Origin: JAVXCQ01 sp036659415
Lineage (GTDB): Bacteria > Bacillota > Negativicutes > Acidaminococcales > Acidaminococcaceae
Assembly (NCBI GenBank): GCA_036659415.1
Contig: JAVXCQ010000003.1
Span: 1-64,000, forward strand
DNA: 64,000 nt
Direction: 5' to 3'
Shown: positions 1 to 8,338 of the stretch, in pieces
How positions within the stretch are numbered: position 1 is the stretch's first letter
Layout of the letters: the number at the start of each line of letters is the position of its first letter
Made by a program: the position numbers and the translations under genes
The notes under the pieces: model-generated
Told to the model about the DNA's origin: nothing
The model's database searches: none
What the model saw: the letters and a program-made list of their open reading frames with translations, nothing else

Positions 1-81
1 GCTTGCATTTTAAAACAAGATACCTTAGGATAAATATATGAATAAATGGTAAATTCTACGCCAGAAAGGTGCTTGTGAACA

Positions 82-660
82 ATGAACCCTCGTTTGATCT
101 CCACTGTCGGCATCTTCGCCGGTCTGTCTACCCTGCTTGCTTATTTAGACTTTAACCTACCGTTTTTCCCGCCTTTTATGAAGCTAGATTTTGCGGATTT
201 TCCCTCTCTCATCATCGCCTTTGCTTTTGGACCCGGAGCGGGAATGCTAGTCCAATTAATCCGTAACTGCGTTCATTTGTTTTCTACCACCACCGGTGGC
301 ATCGGCGAATTGGCCAATATGCTCATAGGTTGTGCTATGACGGGGACAGCGGGCTATATTTACCAACAGCACCACAACAAAAAAGGAGCTGCTTGGGGGT
401 TACTACTAGGTGGACTCGTCATGTGTTTAGTTGCCCTACCAGTCAACTACTTTATTCTTTTACCTTTGTTTTCTAGTTTTTTACCTTTAGAAACCATCAT
501 CAACTTAGCGTCCAAATTTGTGCCTGGAATCCAGGATAAATACACCTTTATTCTTTATGCTACACTGCCTTTTAATCTCTTGAAAGCCAGCCTTACTACT
601 TTCCTCACCTGGCTAGTCTACAAACGCCTGCACCCCCTCCTTCCCAGAAAAAATCCCTAA
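82..660 (+). CDS. ECF transporter S component, RibU-like
   Basis: A 192-residue hydrophobic protein with about five to six membrane segments. It is the substrate-binding (S) subunit expected to dock on the shared EcfA/EcfA'/EcfT energising module in the cytoplasmic membrane. The segment at residues 34-85 (K-L-D-F-A-D-F-P, then F-G-P-G-A-G and G-G-I-G-E-L-A-N) matches the pattern of riboflavin-type RibU proteins, so riboflavin is the most likely substrate, but related S components for other vitamins share parts of it. The ATG at 82 has AGAAAGGTG just upstream. Only 81 bases of leader are in the window and I see no FMN riboswitch in them. No Ecf module genes are nearby, so it would use a module encoded elsewhere. 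Confidence 0.75.
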   Translation: MNPRLISTVGIFAGLSTLLAYLDFNLPFFPPFMKLDFADFPSLIIAFAFGPGAGMLVQLIRNCVHLFSTTTGGIGELANMLIGCAMTGTAGYIYQQHHNKKGAAWGLLLGGLVMCLVALPVNYFILLPLFSSFLPLETIINLASKFVPGIQDKYTFILYATLPFNLLKASLTTFLTWLVYKRLHPLLPRKNP

Positions 661-757
661 CAGCACACCCAGGCAAGAACTTTTAACAGTAAAGCTTTCT
701 CTCCGTCCACTAAAAATGCTATAATAAGGAAAAATATAGAGAAACGGAGTGATCGTT

Positions 758-1318
758 TTGAAAAAACTTTTTACTGTTTTACTAGCCCTCGTAGCCCTCG
801 TGAGTCTGTGGCAAGCGCCACGCACGGCACAAGCAGCTGAAGCCGCTCCTACTGATGAACAGGTGCTAGCCGCCTATCAAGAAGCGACTACTGTCCACAA
901 TTGGTTCTTTGGCACGTCCCTACCTACTAACGGTAAAGACAAAAAAGAATACGGCTACCTCATTTACTATAATGTAGACTATCCCTCGATTAAGCTTTCA
1001 GTAGACTTACAACGCGAAACTCAAAAGGTTTTCACCGTGGAATTTGCGAATGCCCTCATTGGTAAATCCTTGCGCTACAAGGACTTTGATGGCTGGCTGT
1101 ACGTGTGTCCCATTAACATTGCCAAAAGCAAACGCATCGGCGAAGCTACTTATCAAGTAGAACGTCTGGCACCTGATAAAATTGTGCTCCACGTCACAAC
1201 CCAGCTCATTAATCCAAAAAGCAAAGACCACGTAGTCGTCGGCTCCAAAACCACGGATTTTTCCTATGTTAACACCATTGCCGGTTGGCGTTTTGCTACC
1301 TTTAGTACCATTAGATAA
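758..1318 (+). CDS. Small secreted protein of unknown function
   Basis: A 186-residue protein with a clear signal peptide: Lys-Lys, a Leu/Val/Ala core and a cleavage-like A-Q-A-A at about residue 27. I chose the TTG start at 758 because GGAG at 746-749 lies eight bases upstream; an in-frame GTG at 749 overlaps that ribosome-binding site. The mature part is a mixed alpha/beta domain rich in aromatic residues, with no cysteines apart from one in the middle. Its size and the Y-N-V-D-Y-P segment vaguely recall secreted NTF2-like or IseA-type cell-wall proteins, but this is a weak impression. It stands alone between the ECF gene and a terminator. Confidence 0.6.
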   Translation: MKKLFTVLLALVALVSLWQAPRTAQAAEAAPTDEQVLAAYQEATTVHNWFFGTSLPTNGKDKKEYGYLIYYNVDYPSIKLSVDLQRETQKVFTVEFANALIGKSLRYKDFDGWLYVCPINIAKSKRIGEATYQVERLAPDKIVLHVTTQLINPKSKDHVVVGSKTTDFSYVNTIAGWRFATFSTIR

Positions 1319-1348
1319 CAACTTAACAGGACTGCTCAAACAAACAAC

Positions 1349-1379
1349 AAAGGCCGGAAGCTTTTAGCTTCCGGCCTTT
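1349..1379. terminator. Hairpin terminator between convergent genes
   Basis: Thirteen-base perfect stem (AAAGGCCGGAAGC and its complement) with a five-base loop, flanked by short A and T runs on both sides. It can serve the secreted-protein gene on the plus strand and the diguanylate cyclase on the minus strand. Confidence 0.8.
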
Positions 1380-1441
1380 GTGTTGCAGAATTTCTAATTT
1401 AGCTAGTACCTCTCAGCATTTTAGAAAAAGTGTGTAGCTTG

Positions 1442-2977
1442 TCACTGTTTATCATAGCACGCATAGCGATTCTTACCATTTTGTTTGGCAGCATAAAGTG
1501 CAAAATCCGCTTTACAAATTAAGCCTTCGGCCGTTTGTCCATGCTCTGGGTAAAAAGCAATGCCGATGCTACCATGAATTGGCACCTGATGCCCCTCCGG
1601 TGACCTAAGCGTAGCCCTTAGCGCTACACAAAGTTGAGCTGCCAGCTTCTCAGCCTGTTCGGCGTTAATGCCGCTCAAGAGCAAAATAAATTCATCACCG
1701 CCATAACGTGCGGCAATCCCGGTATATTGCTTTTCATATCTTTGCAAGACTTCGGCAAAATAAAGCAAAGCTTTATCGCCTACTTCATGACCAAAGGTAT
1801 CATTAACGCGTTTCAAATCATCTAAATCCAGAAAGAAAACTGCCCCTTGAGCCTGCTCCTCTTGCAAAAAAGACTGCATCCGGTTGAATAAAACGCCCCG
1901 CGTAGCAAGTCCGGTCAATTGGTCCGTTAAACCTTGCTCGGTGAGCTCTAAGAGCAGTTCGCAATCGGGCTGCTCGGATTGAAATAACTCTCGCTGCATA
2001 CTGACGACCCGATCGAGTAAATGGCTGGCCGCAGCCAACTGACGCTTGAGATGACGCCGCCCATATACATATAAAAAAGTGCACAAGAGAACATAAAAAG
2101 CTGTTTTTAGTAGTAAAACCGGTAACAGTGCCATCATAAAGGGCCAAAAGCGCACTTGATAAACCAAGGTCCAGTTCGTAGGTTCTATGCGCATACTGGT
2201 TAAGTAGCACAAACCGTCCCGCTCGTAACTCCATACATTACAGGGTACACCGGTCTGAAAATTATGGTCTACCGTGTCTAAATCCGTGCCAAAATAATAG
2301 GTCTTAGCCTCTGTTTCCTGAATGGTTTTGCCTAGCAAGGCGTCATCTGCATCGACCATAATGAAACCATCAGCGCCGATCAAGTAAAAACGCTTACTAA
2401 GATCCACGCTATTTCTGACTAAAACATCCTTAATATCTTTAAAATAAATCGCACCAAATATACTACCTATGGTTTTACCCTCTTGCAAAATTGGTACGGC
2501 GACAGTATAGTTCAGTGTCACCCCGTCTGCTCCGGCCTTAATCACATCGGTAATTTGCCGTTGGCCTGTAGCATAAAGCTTCTGCATATAGGGGCGCTGT
2601 GCTAAGCTGGCTAATTTAACCGGTGCAACTTTTTGGCGAGTAGAAACAACGTGCAACTCTTGGTCAGTTAGCCCAAGCATAAACAGGTCGTAACTCTCAG
2701 CATAGGGACGAGCTTGTACAATGCGCTCAAATAAAGTTTTGCTTTGGTCTCGAAAGCGCTCATCTTGGCTAAGTCCCTCTAAAAGACGGGACACTCCCTC
2801 GACTTTGCCCCTAATTTCACCGCTAGTAGCCAGTAAGACGCCCTGAACGTTTTGCTTCATCAGGATCTTAGCACTAAAAAAGGTGAAGCCTATTTCTAGG
2901 ATAATGAGCAGGGCACAAAAAAACCATACGTATTTAAAAATAAAGCCGATTACATTTTGCAAAATATTGCGTTTCAT
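1442..2977 (-). CDS. Membrane diguanylate cyclase with extracellular sensor
   Basis: Makes cyclic di-GMP from two GTP. The 511-residue protein has a membrane segment near residues 8-36, an extracytoplasmic domain of roughly 230 residues that looks like a Cache sensor, a second membrane segment near residues 275-305 and a C-terminal GGDEF domain with intact Y-G-G-D-E-F. The R-x-x-D inhibitory site normally found a few residues before this motif is absent (Q-Y-T-G instead), so product inhibition through that site is unlikely. The ATG at 2977 has GGAGG at a good distance; a longer reading to 3058 has no such site. It is monocistronic. The sensed ligand is unknown. Confidence 0.85.
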   Translation of the reverse strand: MKRNILQNVIGFIFKYVWFFCALLIILEIGFTFFSAKILMKQNVQGVLLATSGEIRGKVEGVSRLLEGLSQDERFRDQSKTLFERIVQARPYAESYDLFMLGLTDQELHVVSTRQKVAPVKLASLAQRPYMQKLYATGQRQITDVIKAGADGVTLNYTVAVPILQEGKTIGSIFGAIYFKDIKDVLVRNSVDLSKRFYLIGADGFIMVDADDALLGKTIQETEAKTYYFGTDLDTVDHNFQTGVPCNVWSYERDGLCYLTSMRIEPTNWTLVYQVRFWPFMMALLPVLLLKTAFYVLLCTFLYVYGRRHLKRQLAAASHLLDRVVSMQRELFQSEQPDCELLLELTEQGLTDQLTGLATRGVLFNRMQSFLQEEQAQGAVFFLDLDDLKRVNDTFGHEVGDKALLYFAEVLQRYEKQYTGIAARYGGDEFILLLSGINAEQAEKLAAQLCVALRATLRSPEGHQVPIHGSIGIAFYPEHGQTAEGLICKADFALYAAKQNGKNRYACYDKQ

Positions 2978-3326
2978 CGCTTTCCTCCCAAAAATCAAAG
3001 TAGGAGCAATCTGTGTTAATCGAGCAAAAAATCTCTCCGCAGCTAGGTCTAAAGGCACTAAACCGGCAAGTTTTTAAAAATCTTTACAAATATACACAAT
3101 CCCCATTATGAATTGTCTATATACTAGCATAAAAATTGCTGTTTTGCTATTTAAATAACTAAATTCTAACAATATTTGTTCAATTATGGCCAAGCGGTCG
3201 TCATTACTTTAAAAGTGCCTAAAAGCTAGTAGCTCAGTGCTCCGCCACAAAACGAAATAACCAACAGGCAGTATAGTAGTAGCTATCCGCCCGCCATTAC
3301 TGGCAGGTTAACGCTAGCACAGGTAA
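2978..3326. other. Intergenic region between divergent genes
   Basis: About 350 bases between the diguanylate cyclase and the thi promoter. It is AT-rich up to about 3180 and holds no convincing ORF or RNA. A minus-strand promoter for the cyclase must lie here, but I see only weak -10-like sequences around 3080-3115. Confidence 0.5.
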
Positions 3327-3355
3327 TTGACAGTTCTAGCGAGTTCAACTATACT
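3327..3355 (+). promoter_or_regulatory. Promoter of the thi operon
   Basis: TTGACA at 3327-3332, 17-base spacer, TATACT at 3350-3355. Transcription would start near 3362, giving a leader of about 110 bases before thiS. Confidence 0.8.
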
Positions 3356-3384
3356 GAAATCAACAACTAATAATTTCATACTGA

Positions 3385-3455
3385 GTTACAGAGTGTGCAA
3401 CGCACACGAAGGGGTACACCACCACGGGTGTAACACTTTCGTGTGCTATTTTTAT
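3385..3455 (+). ncRNA. Candidate HMP-PP (thiS-motif) riboswitch
   Basis: The thiS leader can fold in two exclusive ways. A terminator has a nine-base perfect stem (GCACACGAA at 3402-3410 with TTCGTGTGC at 3438-3446), an inner ACACC/GGTGT helix and a T-rich tail. The same GCACAC can instead pair with GTGTGC at 3393-3398, and GTTACA at 3385-3390 can pair with TGTAAC at 3429-3434. The conserved-looking core GAAGGGG...ACCACGGGTG lies inside the terminator itself. This position and plan match the thiS-motif RNA, a riboswitch for the thiamine precursor HMP-PP whose aptamer is embedded in the terminator. I see no TPP-riboswitch thi-box. The class is inferred from context and architecture, not from a covariance search. 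Confidence 0.65.
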
Positions 3456-3473
3456 TTTAAGGAGGCTGTGACT

Positions 3474-3668
3474 ATGCTCACCCTAAACGGTAAACCTGTA
3501 CTCCTAACTCACAAAACTTTGGCAGATTTTTTACATTTTCACGATTTTGATTTAACCTGCATTGCCGTGGAATTAAACGGCCACATTATTCAGAGAGCTG
3601 CCTATCAAAAAACAATTTTAGAAGCAGAAGATCGATTGGAGGTCGTTAGTTTTGTCGGTGGTGGCTAA
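3474..3668 (+). CDS. thiS: Sulfur carrier protein ThiS
   Basis: A 64-residue ubiquitin-like protein that ends in Gly-Gly-Gly. Its C-terminal glycine is adenylated by ThiF and turned into a thiocarboxylate that donates sulfur to the thiazole ring made by ThiG. The ATG at 3474 follows AAGGAGG at 3459-3465; an upstream in-frame extension runs through the riboswitch and is not coding. It overlaps thiF by 17 bases and is the first gene of thiSFGHE. Confidence 0.9.
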   Translation: MLTLNGKPVLLTHKTLADFLHFHDFDLTCIAVELNGHIIQRAAYQKTILEAEDRLEVVSFVGGG

Positions 3669-4326
3669 AAACAGCGTGCTCAACTGCGTACAACCACCGA
3701 GCAAAGAAGCCTACACTGCGGCTTTACAAGAGCGTCTTGGTGCTAAGGTAACCGCCACACTCGCCCAGGCCAAAGTTGCTATCGCCGGCTTAGGCGGTCT
3801 AGGTTCTAATCTTGCCCTCATGCTGGCCAGAAGCGGTGTGGGCCACTTGCTGCTCGTAGATTACGATAGCGTGGAACTCACTAATCTCAATCGCCAAGCT
3901 TACCGTTATACTCAACTTGGTCAGAAAAAAACCGTAGCTTTAGCCACTTTAATTAGGGAAATCAATCCCTATCTAGCAGTTACTACTCGTGATATTAAGG
4001 TTACCTCCCAAAATGCCGCCGACCTGTTTGCTGGCTATCCACTGGTATGCGAAGCTTTGGATCGTCCCGAACAAAAAGCGTTACTAGTAAATACCCTGCT
4101 GAGCAGTTTGCCGGACGTAACGATTGTAGCCGCCTCGGGGCTAGCAACTTACGCTAGTAGTAACCTTCTGCAAACTAAAAAATGCTTTAATTCCCTCTAC
4201 CTCTGTGGTGATGGAGTAGCGGCAGTTACTAACACCGACAGCTTATTAGCACCGCGAGTACACATCTGCGCCGGTCATCAGGCCAACATGATTCTTCGTC
4301 TATTACTAGGTGAAACCACCCCTTAA
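3652..4326 (+). CDS. thiF: ThiS adenylyltransferase ThiF
   Basis: Activates the ThiS C-terminus with ATP. The 224-residue protein is an E1-like Rossmann domain: G-L-G-G-L-G-S-N nucleotide loop at about residues 46-53, then V-D-Y-D and the L-N-R-Q arginine finger region. It is shorter than E. coli ThiF and lacks the zinc-binding Cys pairs, as in the short ThiF type common in anaerobic Firmicutes. The start is taken as TTG at 3652 because GGAGG at 3638-3642 sits nine bases before it; GTG codons at 3658 and 3661 are alternatives. Confidence 0.85.
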   Translation: MSVVAKNSVLNCVQPPSKEAYTAALQERLGAKVTATLAQAKVAIAGLGGLGSNLALMLARSGVGHLLLVDYDSVELTNLNRQAYRYTQLGQKKTVALATLIREINPYLAVTTRDIKVTSQNAADLFAGYPLVCEALDRPEQKALLVNTLLSSLPDVTIVAASGLATYASSNLLQTKKCFNSLYLCGDGVAAVTNTDSLLAPRVHICAGHQANMILRLLLGETTP

Positions 4327-4382
4327 GCTTGCTCTATCTACCGGTTAACAGCAAAAAAGAGCCTCAAAAAAGGAGCTATACT

Positions 4383-5153
4383 ATGACAAACAATGATCTA
4401 CTAACTATTGGTAAGCACCAATTTTCTTCCCGCTTTATTCTCGGCAGTGGTAAATATAACAGTGCCCTCATCGAAGCCGCCGTCAACGAAGCCGGTGCTG
4501 AAATCATTACCCTGGCCGTTAGACGTGCCAACTCTAAGCAGTCCAACATCTTAAACCACATTCCCCGTCACGTCACCTTGCTCCCCAATACCTCCGGTGC
4601 CCGCACCGCCGAGGAAGCTGTCCGTCTGGCACAACTGGCTCGTGCTTTGGGCTGTGGGGACTTAATCAAAGTGGAAATTATTCAAGATAGCAAATATCTC
4701 TTACCGGATAATTATGCCACCATTAAAGCGACGGAAATTTTGGCACAAGATGGTTTCACCGTACTTCCCTATATGTACCCGGATTTAAACGTGGCCCGCG
4801 AGTTAGTAAAGGTCGGTGCCGCCACTATTATGCCCCTAGCCGCCCCCATTGGTTCTAATCGTGGCTTATGCACCAAAGAATTCATCAGAATTCTCGTCAA
4901 TGAAATTGACCTACCTATTATTGTCGATGCAGGTATTGGCCGTCCGGCAGAAGCTTGTGAAGCCATGGAAATGGGGGTCTCGGCCATTATGGCCAACACT
5001 GCCATCGCTACCTCCGCTAACATTCCTTTGATGGCGGCAGCTTTTGGTCACGCAATTACAGCCGGGCGTCTAGCTTATCTAGCAGGTTTAGGTCGCGTCC
5101 TGGCGACAGGAGCGGCGGCCTCCTCCCCCTTAACTGGTTTTCTCGAAGCTTAA
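4383..5153 (+). CDS. thiG: Thiazole synthase ThiG
   Basis: Condenses deoxyxylulose 5-phosphate, dehydroglycine and ThiS thiocarboxylate to thiazole phosphate. The 256-residue TIM barrel carries the family segments F-I-L-G-S-G-K-Y near residue 18, T-L-A-V-R-R, I-K-V-E-I-I with the Schiff-base lysine, and A-P-I-G-S and G-I-G-R phosphate loops. The ATG at 4383 follows AAGGAG; an earlier ATG at 4329 would add 18 unrelated residues. Confidence 0.95.
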   Translation: MTNNDLLTIGKHQFSSRFILGSGKYNSALIEAAVNEAGAEIITLAVRRANSKQSNILNHIPRHVTLLPNTSGARTAEEAVRLAQLARALGCGDLIKVEIIQDSKYLLPDNYATIKATEILAQDGFTVLPYMYPDLNVARELVKVGAATIMPLAAPIGSNRGLCTKEFIRILVNEIDLPIIVDAGIGRPAEACEAMEMGVSAIMANTAIATSANIPLMAAAFGHAITAGRLAYLAGLGRVLATGAAASSPLTGFLEA

Positions 5154-5222
5154 TGCGTGCCAGTGCTACCGAACGGGCTCTTACGCCCACTCATCATTCT
5201 ATTGTCAACAAAGGAGTTTATA

Positions 5223-6377
5223 ATGCCTAAAACAGATCACCTTCAATATCTACCCGGCATGGAAATTCTAGAGTCGGATCTCCTGCCGCAAGTCATCAGC
5301 CAAATGGAAGCTTATAATTATAATGAGTTTACGGCTAGCGATGTGCAGCTAGCCCTGCAACGCAATTATCTAACTCCCCGGGATTTGGGTGCACTCCTCT
5401 CTCCGGCCGCCGAACCCTGGCTAGAACAAATGGCTCAGCAGGCGCAACTAGAAACCAGGAAGCATTTTGGCAACGCCATTATGCTCTTTACCCCTCTGTA
5501 TATTTCCAATTATTGTGAAAATCACTGTATTTATTGCGGCTTTAACTGCACCAATCACATTCACCGCCTTAAGCTAGACTACCCGGCCATCGAAAAAGAA
5601 TTGCAAGCTATTGCCAGTACCGGTTTAGAAGAAATCCTCATTTTGACAGGCGAAAGCCGAGCTATGTCCGGACTGGAATACTTGGGCGAAGCCTGCAAAT
5701 TAGCACGCAAATATTTTAAACTGGTCGGACTAGAAGTGTATCCCATGAACACTGATGAATATGCCTACCTCCATACCTGTGGTGCCGACTATGTCACCGT
5801 CTTTCAAGAAACTTACAATGCAGCCAAATACGAAACCCTGCACCTTCGTGGTCATAAACGAATTTTTCCCTACCGTTTTTATGCTCAAGAACGTGCTTTG
5901 CGAGGCAAGATGCGTGGCGTAGCCTTTGCCGCCCTGTTGGGTCTGGACGATTTTCGCAAAGACGCTTTTGCCACCGGGTTGCATGCCTATCTCCTGCAAA
6001 AGAAATATCCCCAAGCGGAAATTTCTTTTTCCTGTCCTCGTTTACGCCCCATTATTAATAATGCCCAAATTAATCCCAAAGATGTTCACGAACGGCAATT
6101 ATTACAAGTGATGCTGGCTTTAAGACTCTTTATGCCCTTTGCCGCCCTCACTATTTCTACTCGAGAACAGGCAGCTTTTCGCGACCACGTTATTGGCTTA
6201 GCTGCTACAAGAATTTCTGCCGGTGTCAGTACCGGTATCGGCAGCCATACAGACGATAATAACCAACAAGGCGATGAACAATTTGAAATCGCCGATACCC
6301 GCTCTTTGGCAGAAATCACAGCTGCCATCAAGGCTCAAGGTTTAGAACCGGTGATGAATGACTATGTCTACTTATAG
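5223..6377 (+). CDS. thiH: 2-iminoacetate synthase ThiH
   Basis: Radical SAM enzyme that cleaves tyrosine to dehydroglycine (2-iminoacetate) for ThiG; this oxygen-sensitive route, rather than ThiO, points to an anaerobe. The 384-residue protein has the C-x-x-x-C-x-x-C cluster motif in Y-C-E-N-H-C-I-Y-C at about residues 98-106, followed by the T-G-E segment. The ATG at 5223 has AAAGGAG upstream; reading from 5157 adds 22 residues without support. It overlaps thiE by 20 bases. Confidence 0.95.
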   Translation: MPKTDHLQYLPGMEILESDLLPQVISQMEAYNYNEFTASDVQLALQRNYLTPRDLGALLSPAAEPWLEQMAQQAQLETRKHFGNAIMLFTPLYISNYCENHCIYCGFNCTNHIHRLKLDYPAIEKELQAIASTGLEEILILTGESRAMSGLEYLGEACKLARKYFKLVGLEVYPMNTDEYAYLHTCGADYVTVFQETYNAAKYETLHLRGHKRIFPYRFYAQERALRGKMRGVAFAALLGLDDFRKDAFATGLHAYLLQKKYPQAEISFSCPRLRPIINNAQINPKDVHERQLLQVMLALRLFMPFAALTISTREQAAFRDHVIGLAATRISAGVSTGIGSHTDDNNQQGDEQFEIADTRSLAEITAAIKAQGLEPVMNDYVYL

Positions 6378-6972
6378 AATTTGCGTAACCAACAGACACT
6401 TGAGCGACTTGCCTTTAGCACAACAAATTAAGCTCATTGCCCAGCTACCAGCAGAACCGGAAACATTAGCTGCAGATGCACCGCCACGTTTGTGGCGACC
6501 CCAAGCCCTCCTCCTTCGGGAAAAGGACTTGTCCCCAGCGGCTTACCTCCAGCTCTGTCTGGAGCTAGCACCGCTATGTCAAGCACACAAGCTCCGTTTG
6601 CTACCCCACAGTGACCCGTCCGCAGCACGCAGGCTGCAAAGTACTGCACTCCACTTGCCCTTGCGCCTCCTAACAACCGACCTCGCCACAGAATTTCCAT
6701 TAGTCGGTGTTTCCGTCCACTCCCTAGAAGAAGCCCTCACCGCCGCTCACCTAGGAGCAGGCTACTTGGTCGTAGGGCACGTTTTTTCTACCGCCTGTAA
6801 AAAAGAGCTGCCACCCTGCGGTTTAACTTTGCTTGCTACCATCATACAAGCAGTCACTATCCCCGTCTATGCTATTGGTGGCCTTACCCCTACTAATGTC
6901 CAGCAGTGCTTACAAGTGGGAGCCAGTGGGGTTTGTATGATGTCTACTTATATGCAAGTAAAAAGCCGGTAA
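6358..6972 (+). CDS. thiE: Thiamine-phosphate synthase family protein (ThiE/TenI)
   Basis: A 204-residue TIM-barrel protein of the ThiE/TenI family, likely joining HMP-PP and thiazole phosphate to thiamine phosphate. Visible family parts are Y-R-I-C-V-T-N at the start, G-V-S-V-H-S, G-H-V-F-S-T-A-C-K-K, and a phosphate loop A-I-G-G-L. TenI relatives (thiazole tautomerases) share these segments, so the exact reaction is less certain than the family. The stop codon at 6970-6972 lies inside the following terminator stem. No thiC, thiD or thiM is in the window, so the pyrimidine branch is encoded elsewhere or its product is taken up. Confidence 0.75.
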   Translation: MTMSTYRICVTNRHLSDLPLAQQIKLIAQLPAEPETLAADAPPRLWRPQALLLREKDLSPAAYLQLCLELAPLCQAHKLRLLPHSDPSAARRLQSTALHLPLRLLTTDLATEFPLVGVSVHSLEEALTAAHLGAGYLVVGHVFSTACKKELPPCGLTLLATIIQAVTIPVYAIGGLTPTNVQQCLQVGASGVCMMSTYMQVKSR

Positions 6973-6993
6973 GCATATGCTTACCGGCTTTTT
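6960..6993. terminator. Bidirectional terminator shared by thiE and panD
   Basis: A perfect 34-base palindrome with A- and T-rich ends. thiE stops inside its left arm and panD stops three bases beyond its right end, so one hairpin ends both convergent operons. Confidence 0.9.
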
Positions 6994-6995
6994 GT

Positions 6996-7427
6996 TTATT
7001 TTTTACTAAGTTTACTCTTTTTTTTCGCTACTTTTTGAGCCACAGTCGTAGTCATACCAGCGACTTCTTGTCCCACCTCGGCGATAGCTTTGTTATCATC
7101 GTCAACCATGACCACCTTAGGGACTAGTGCCGTAGCTTCCTCCGCCGTCATGAGAGCATAGGCAATAATAATAACTTTATCTCCTACCGTCACTTGCCGC
7201 GCTGCCGCACCATTTAAACAAATCACGCCAGAACCGGCAGGACCGGCAATCGTATAGGTTTCCAGACGATTACCATTATTGTTATCCACGATTTGTACCC
7301 GTTCGCCAGGCAAAATACCGGCTTTGGCCATTAAATCCGCATCAATAGTAATCGAACCCATATATTCAAGATTTGCTTCCGTTACCGTTGCTCGATGAAT
7401 TTTACCATGAAACATATTATAAAACAT
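6996..7427 (-). CDS. panD: Aspartate 1-decarboxylase PanD
   Basis: Makes beta-alanine for pantothenate. The pro-enzyme cleaves itself between Gly24 and Ser25 (Y-M-G-S), the canonical positions when translation begins at the ATG at 7427; the new N-terminal serine becomes the pyruvoyl cofactor. GGAGG lies seven bases upstream. The 143 residues exceed the usual ~127 because of a Lys-rich C-terminal tail (A-K-K-K-S-K-L-S-K-K). The start overlaps the panC stop as TAATG, so the two are translationally coupled. Confidence 0.95.
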   Translation of the reverse strand: MFYNMFHGKIHRATVTEANLEYMGSITIDADLMAKAGILPGERVQIVDNNNGNRLETYTIAGPAGSGVICLNGAAARQVTVGDKVIIIAYALMTAEEATALVPKVVMVDDDNKAIAEVGQEVAGMTTTVAQKVAKKKSKLSKK

Positions 7428-8281
7428 TATTTGACCTCCAAAATAAGATTATCAATCAGACGGGTAGTGCCAAATTTCACCGCTAGGGCCAATAAATTGT
7501 TACCGCTAATAGGTTGCGTCGGTGTTGTTAAATCTGGCAATTGGTAGAGCTGAACATACTCGATTTCCGCTAAAGGTTCCATTTGAATACGCGCCGTAGT
7601 CGTCGCAATAATTTGGGCACCATCTCGCATTCCTTGCACAAATAACTGACGTGCCTCTTCTAAACTACGGGACAAGACCAGGGCTGCTTTTCTGTGTTCC
7701 GGCGTTAAATAAGCATTACGGGAGCTTTTAGCCAAACCGTCTGCTTCCCGCACAATAGGCATAATCCGCAGTTCCAGGTTAAAAAATAAATCTTTGACCA
7801 TCCGAGTCAAAACTTGAACTTGTTGGGCATCTTTTTGGCCAAAATAAGCCCGATTAGGCTGTGTCAAATTAAAGAGCTTACTCACAACTGTGGTAACCCC
7901 ACGGAAATGAATAGGCCGAGTTTTCCCGCACAAAACTTTGGTAATGTCGCCTGTTACCTCCACCCAAGTCATATCCCTAGAAGGGTACATTTCTTCGGCA
8001 TTAGGTGCAAACACAAGGTCTGCGCCCAAAGTTTCAGCCAGTGCACAGTCTGCAGTCAGGGTGCGTGGATAGCTCCCCAAATCTTCTGTCGGTCCAAATT
8101 GGGTCGGATTCACAAAAACACTCACTACCACCAGATCATTTTCTTTTCTCGCTGCCCTAATTAGTGACCCATGTCCCTCGTGCAAAGCGCCCATAGTTGG
8201 TACTAGTCCAATAGTTTTGCCCTCAGCCTTAGCTTGAGCAATGCGTGCTCTAAGTACAGCAATAGTTTTGCATAATAACAT
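7427..8281 (-). CDS. panC: Pantothenate synthetase PanC
   Basis: ATP-dependent ligation of pantoate and beta-alanine. The 284-residue protein has the nucleotidyltransferase motif M-G-A-L-H-E-G-H-G at about residues 29-37 and the second signature K-S-S-R-N near residue 180. The ATG at 8281 follows AGAGGAAG. It lies 57 bases after panB and overlaps panD by one base, all in one minus-strand operon. Confidence 0.96.
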   Translation of the reverse strand: MLLCKTIAVLRARIAQAKAEGKTIGLVPTMGALHEGHGSLIRAARKENDLVVVSVFVNPTQFGPTEDLGSYPRTLTADCALAETLGADLVFAPNAEEMYPSRDMTWVEVTGDITKVLCGKTRPIHFRGVTTVVSKLFNLTQPNRAYFGQKDAQQVQVLTRMVKDLFFNLELRIMPIVREADGLAKSSRNAYLTPEHRKAALVLSRSLEEARQLFVQGMRDGAQIIATTTARIQMEPLAEIEYVQLYQLPDLTTPTQPISGNNLLALAVKFGTTRLIDNLILEVK

Positions 8282-8338
8282 AAAAGCTTCCTCTTTTCTC
8301 TAAAAAATAAGTAGTGCCAACCAAATTCTGCCTTAGAC

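Noticed and set aside
1..81. FMN riboswitch before the RibU-like gene
   Set aside because: Only 81 bases are present and none of the conserved FMN-element segments is visible.
3327..3473. N-terminal extension of ThiS
   Set aside because: The in-frame extension begins at the -35 box of the promoter and crosses the leader hairpins; ATG 3474 has a perfect ribosome-binding site.
3361..3474. TPP riboswitch upstream of thiS
   Set aside because: CTGAG at 3381 is suggestive, but the rest of the thi-box is absent and the folding fits a terminator-embedded element instead.
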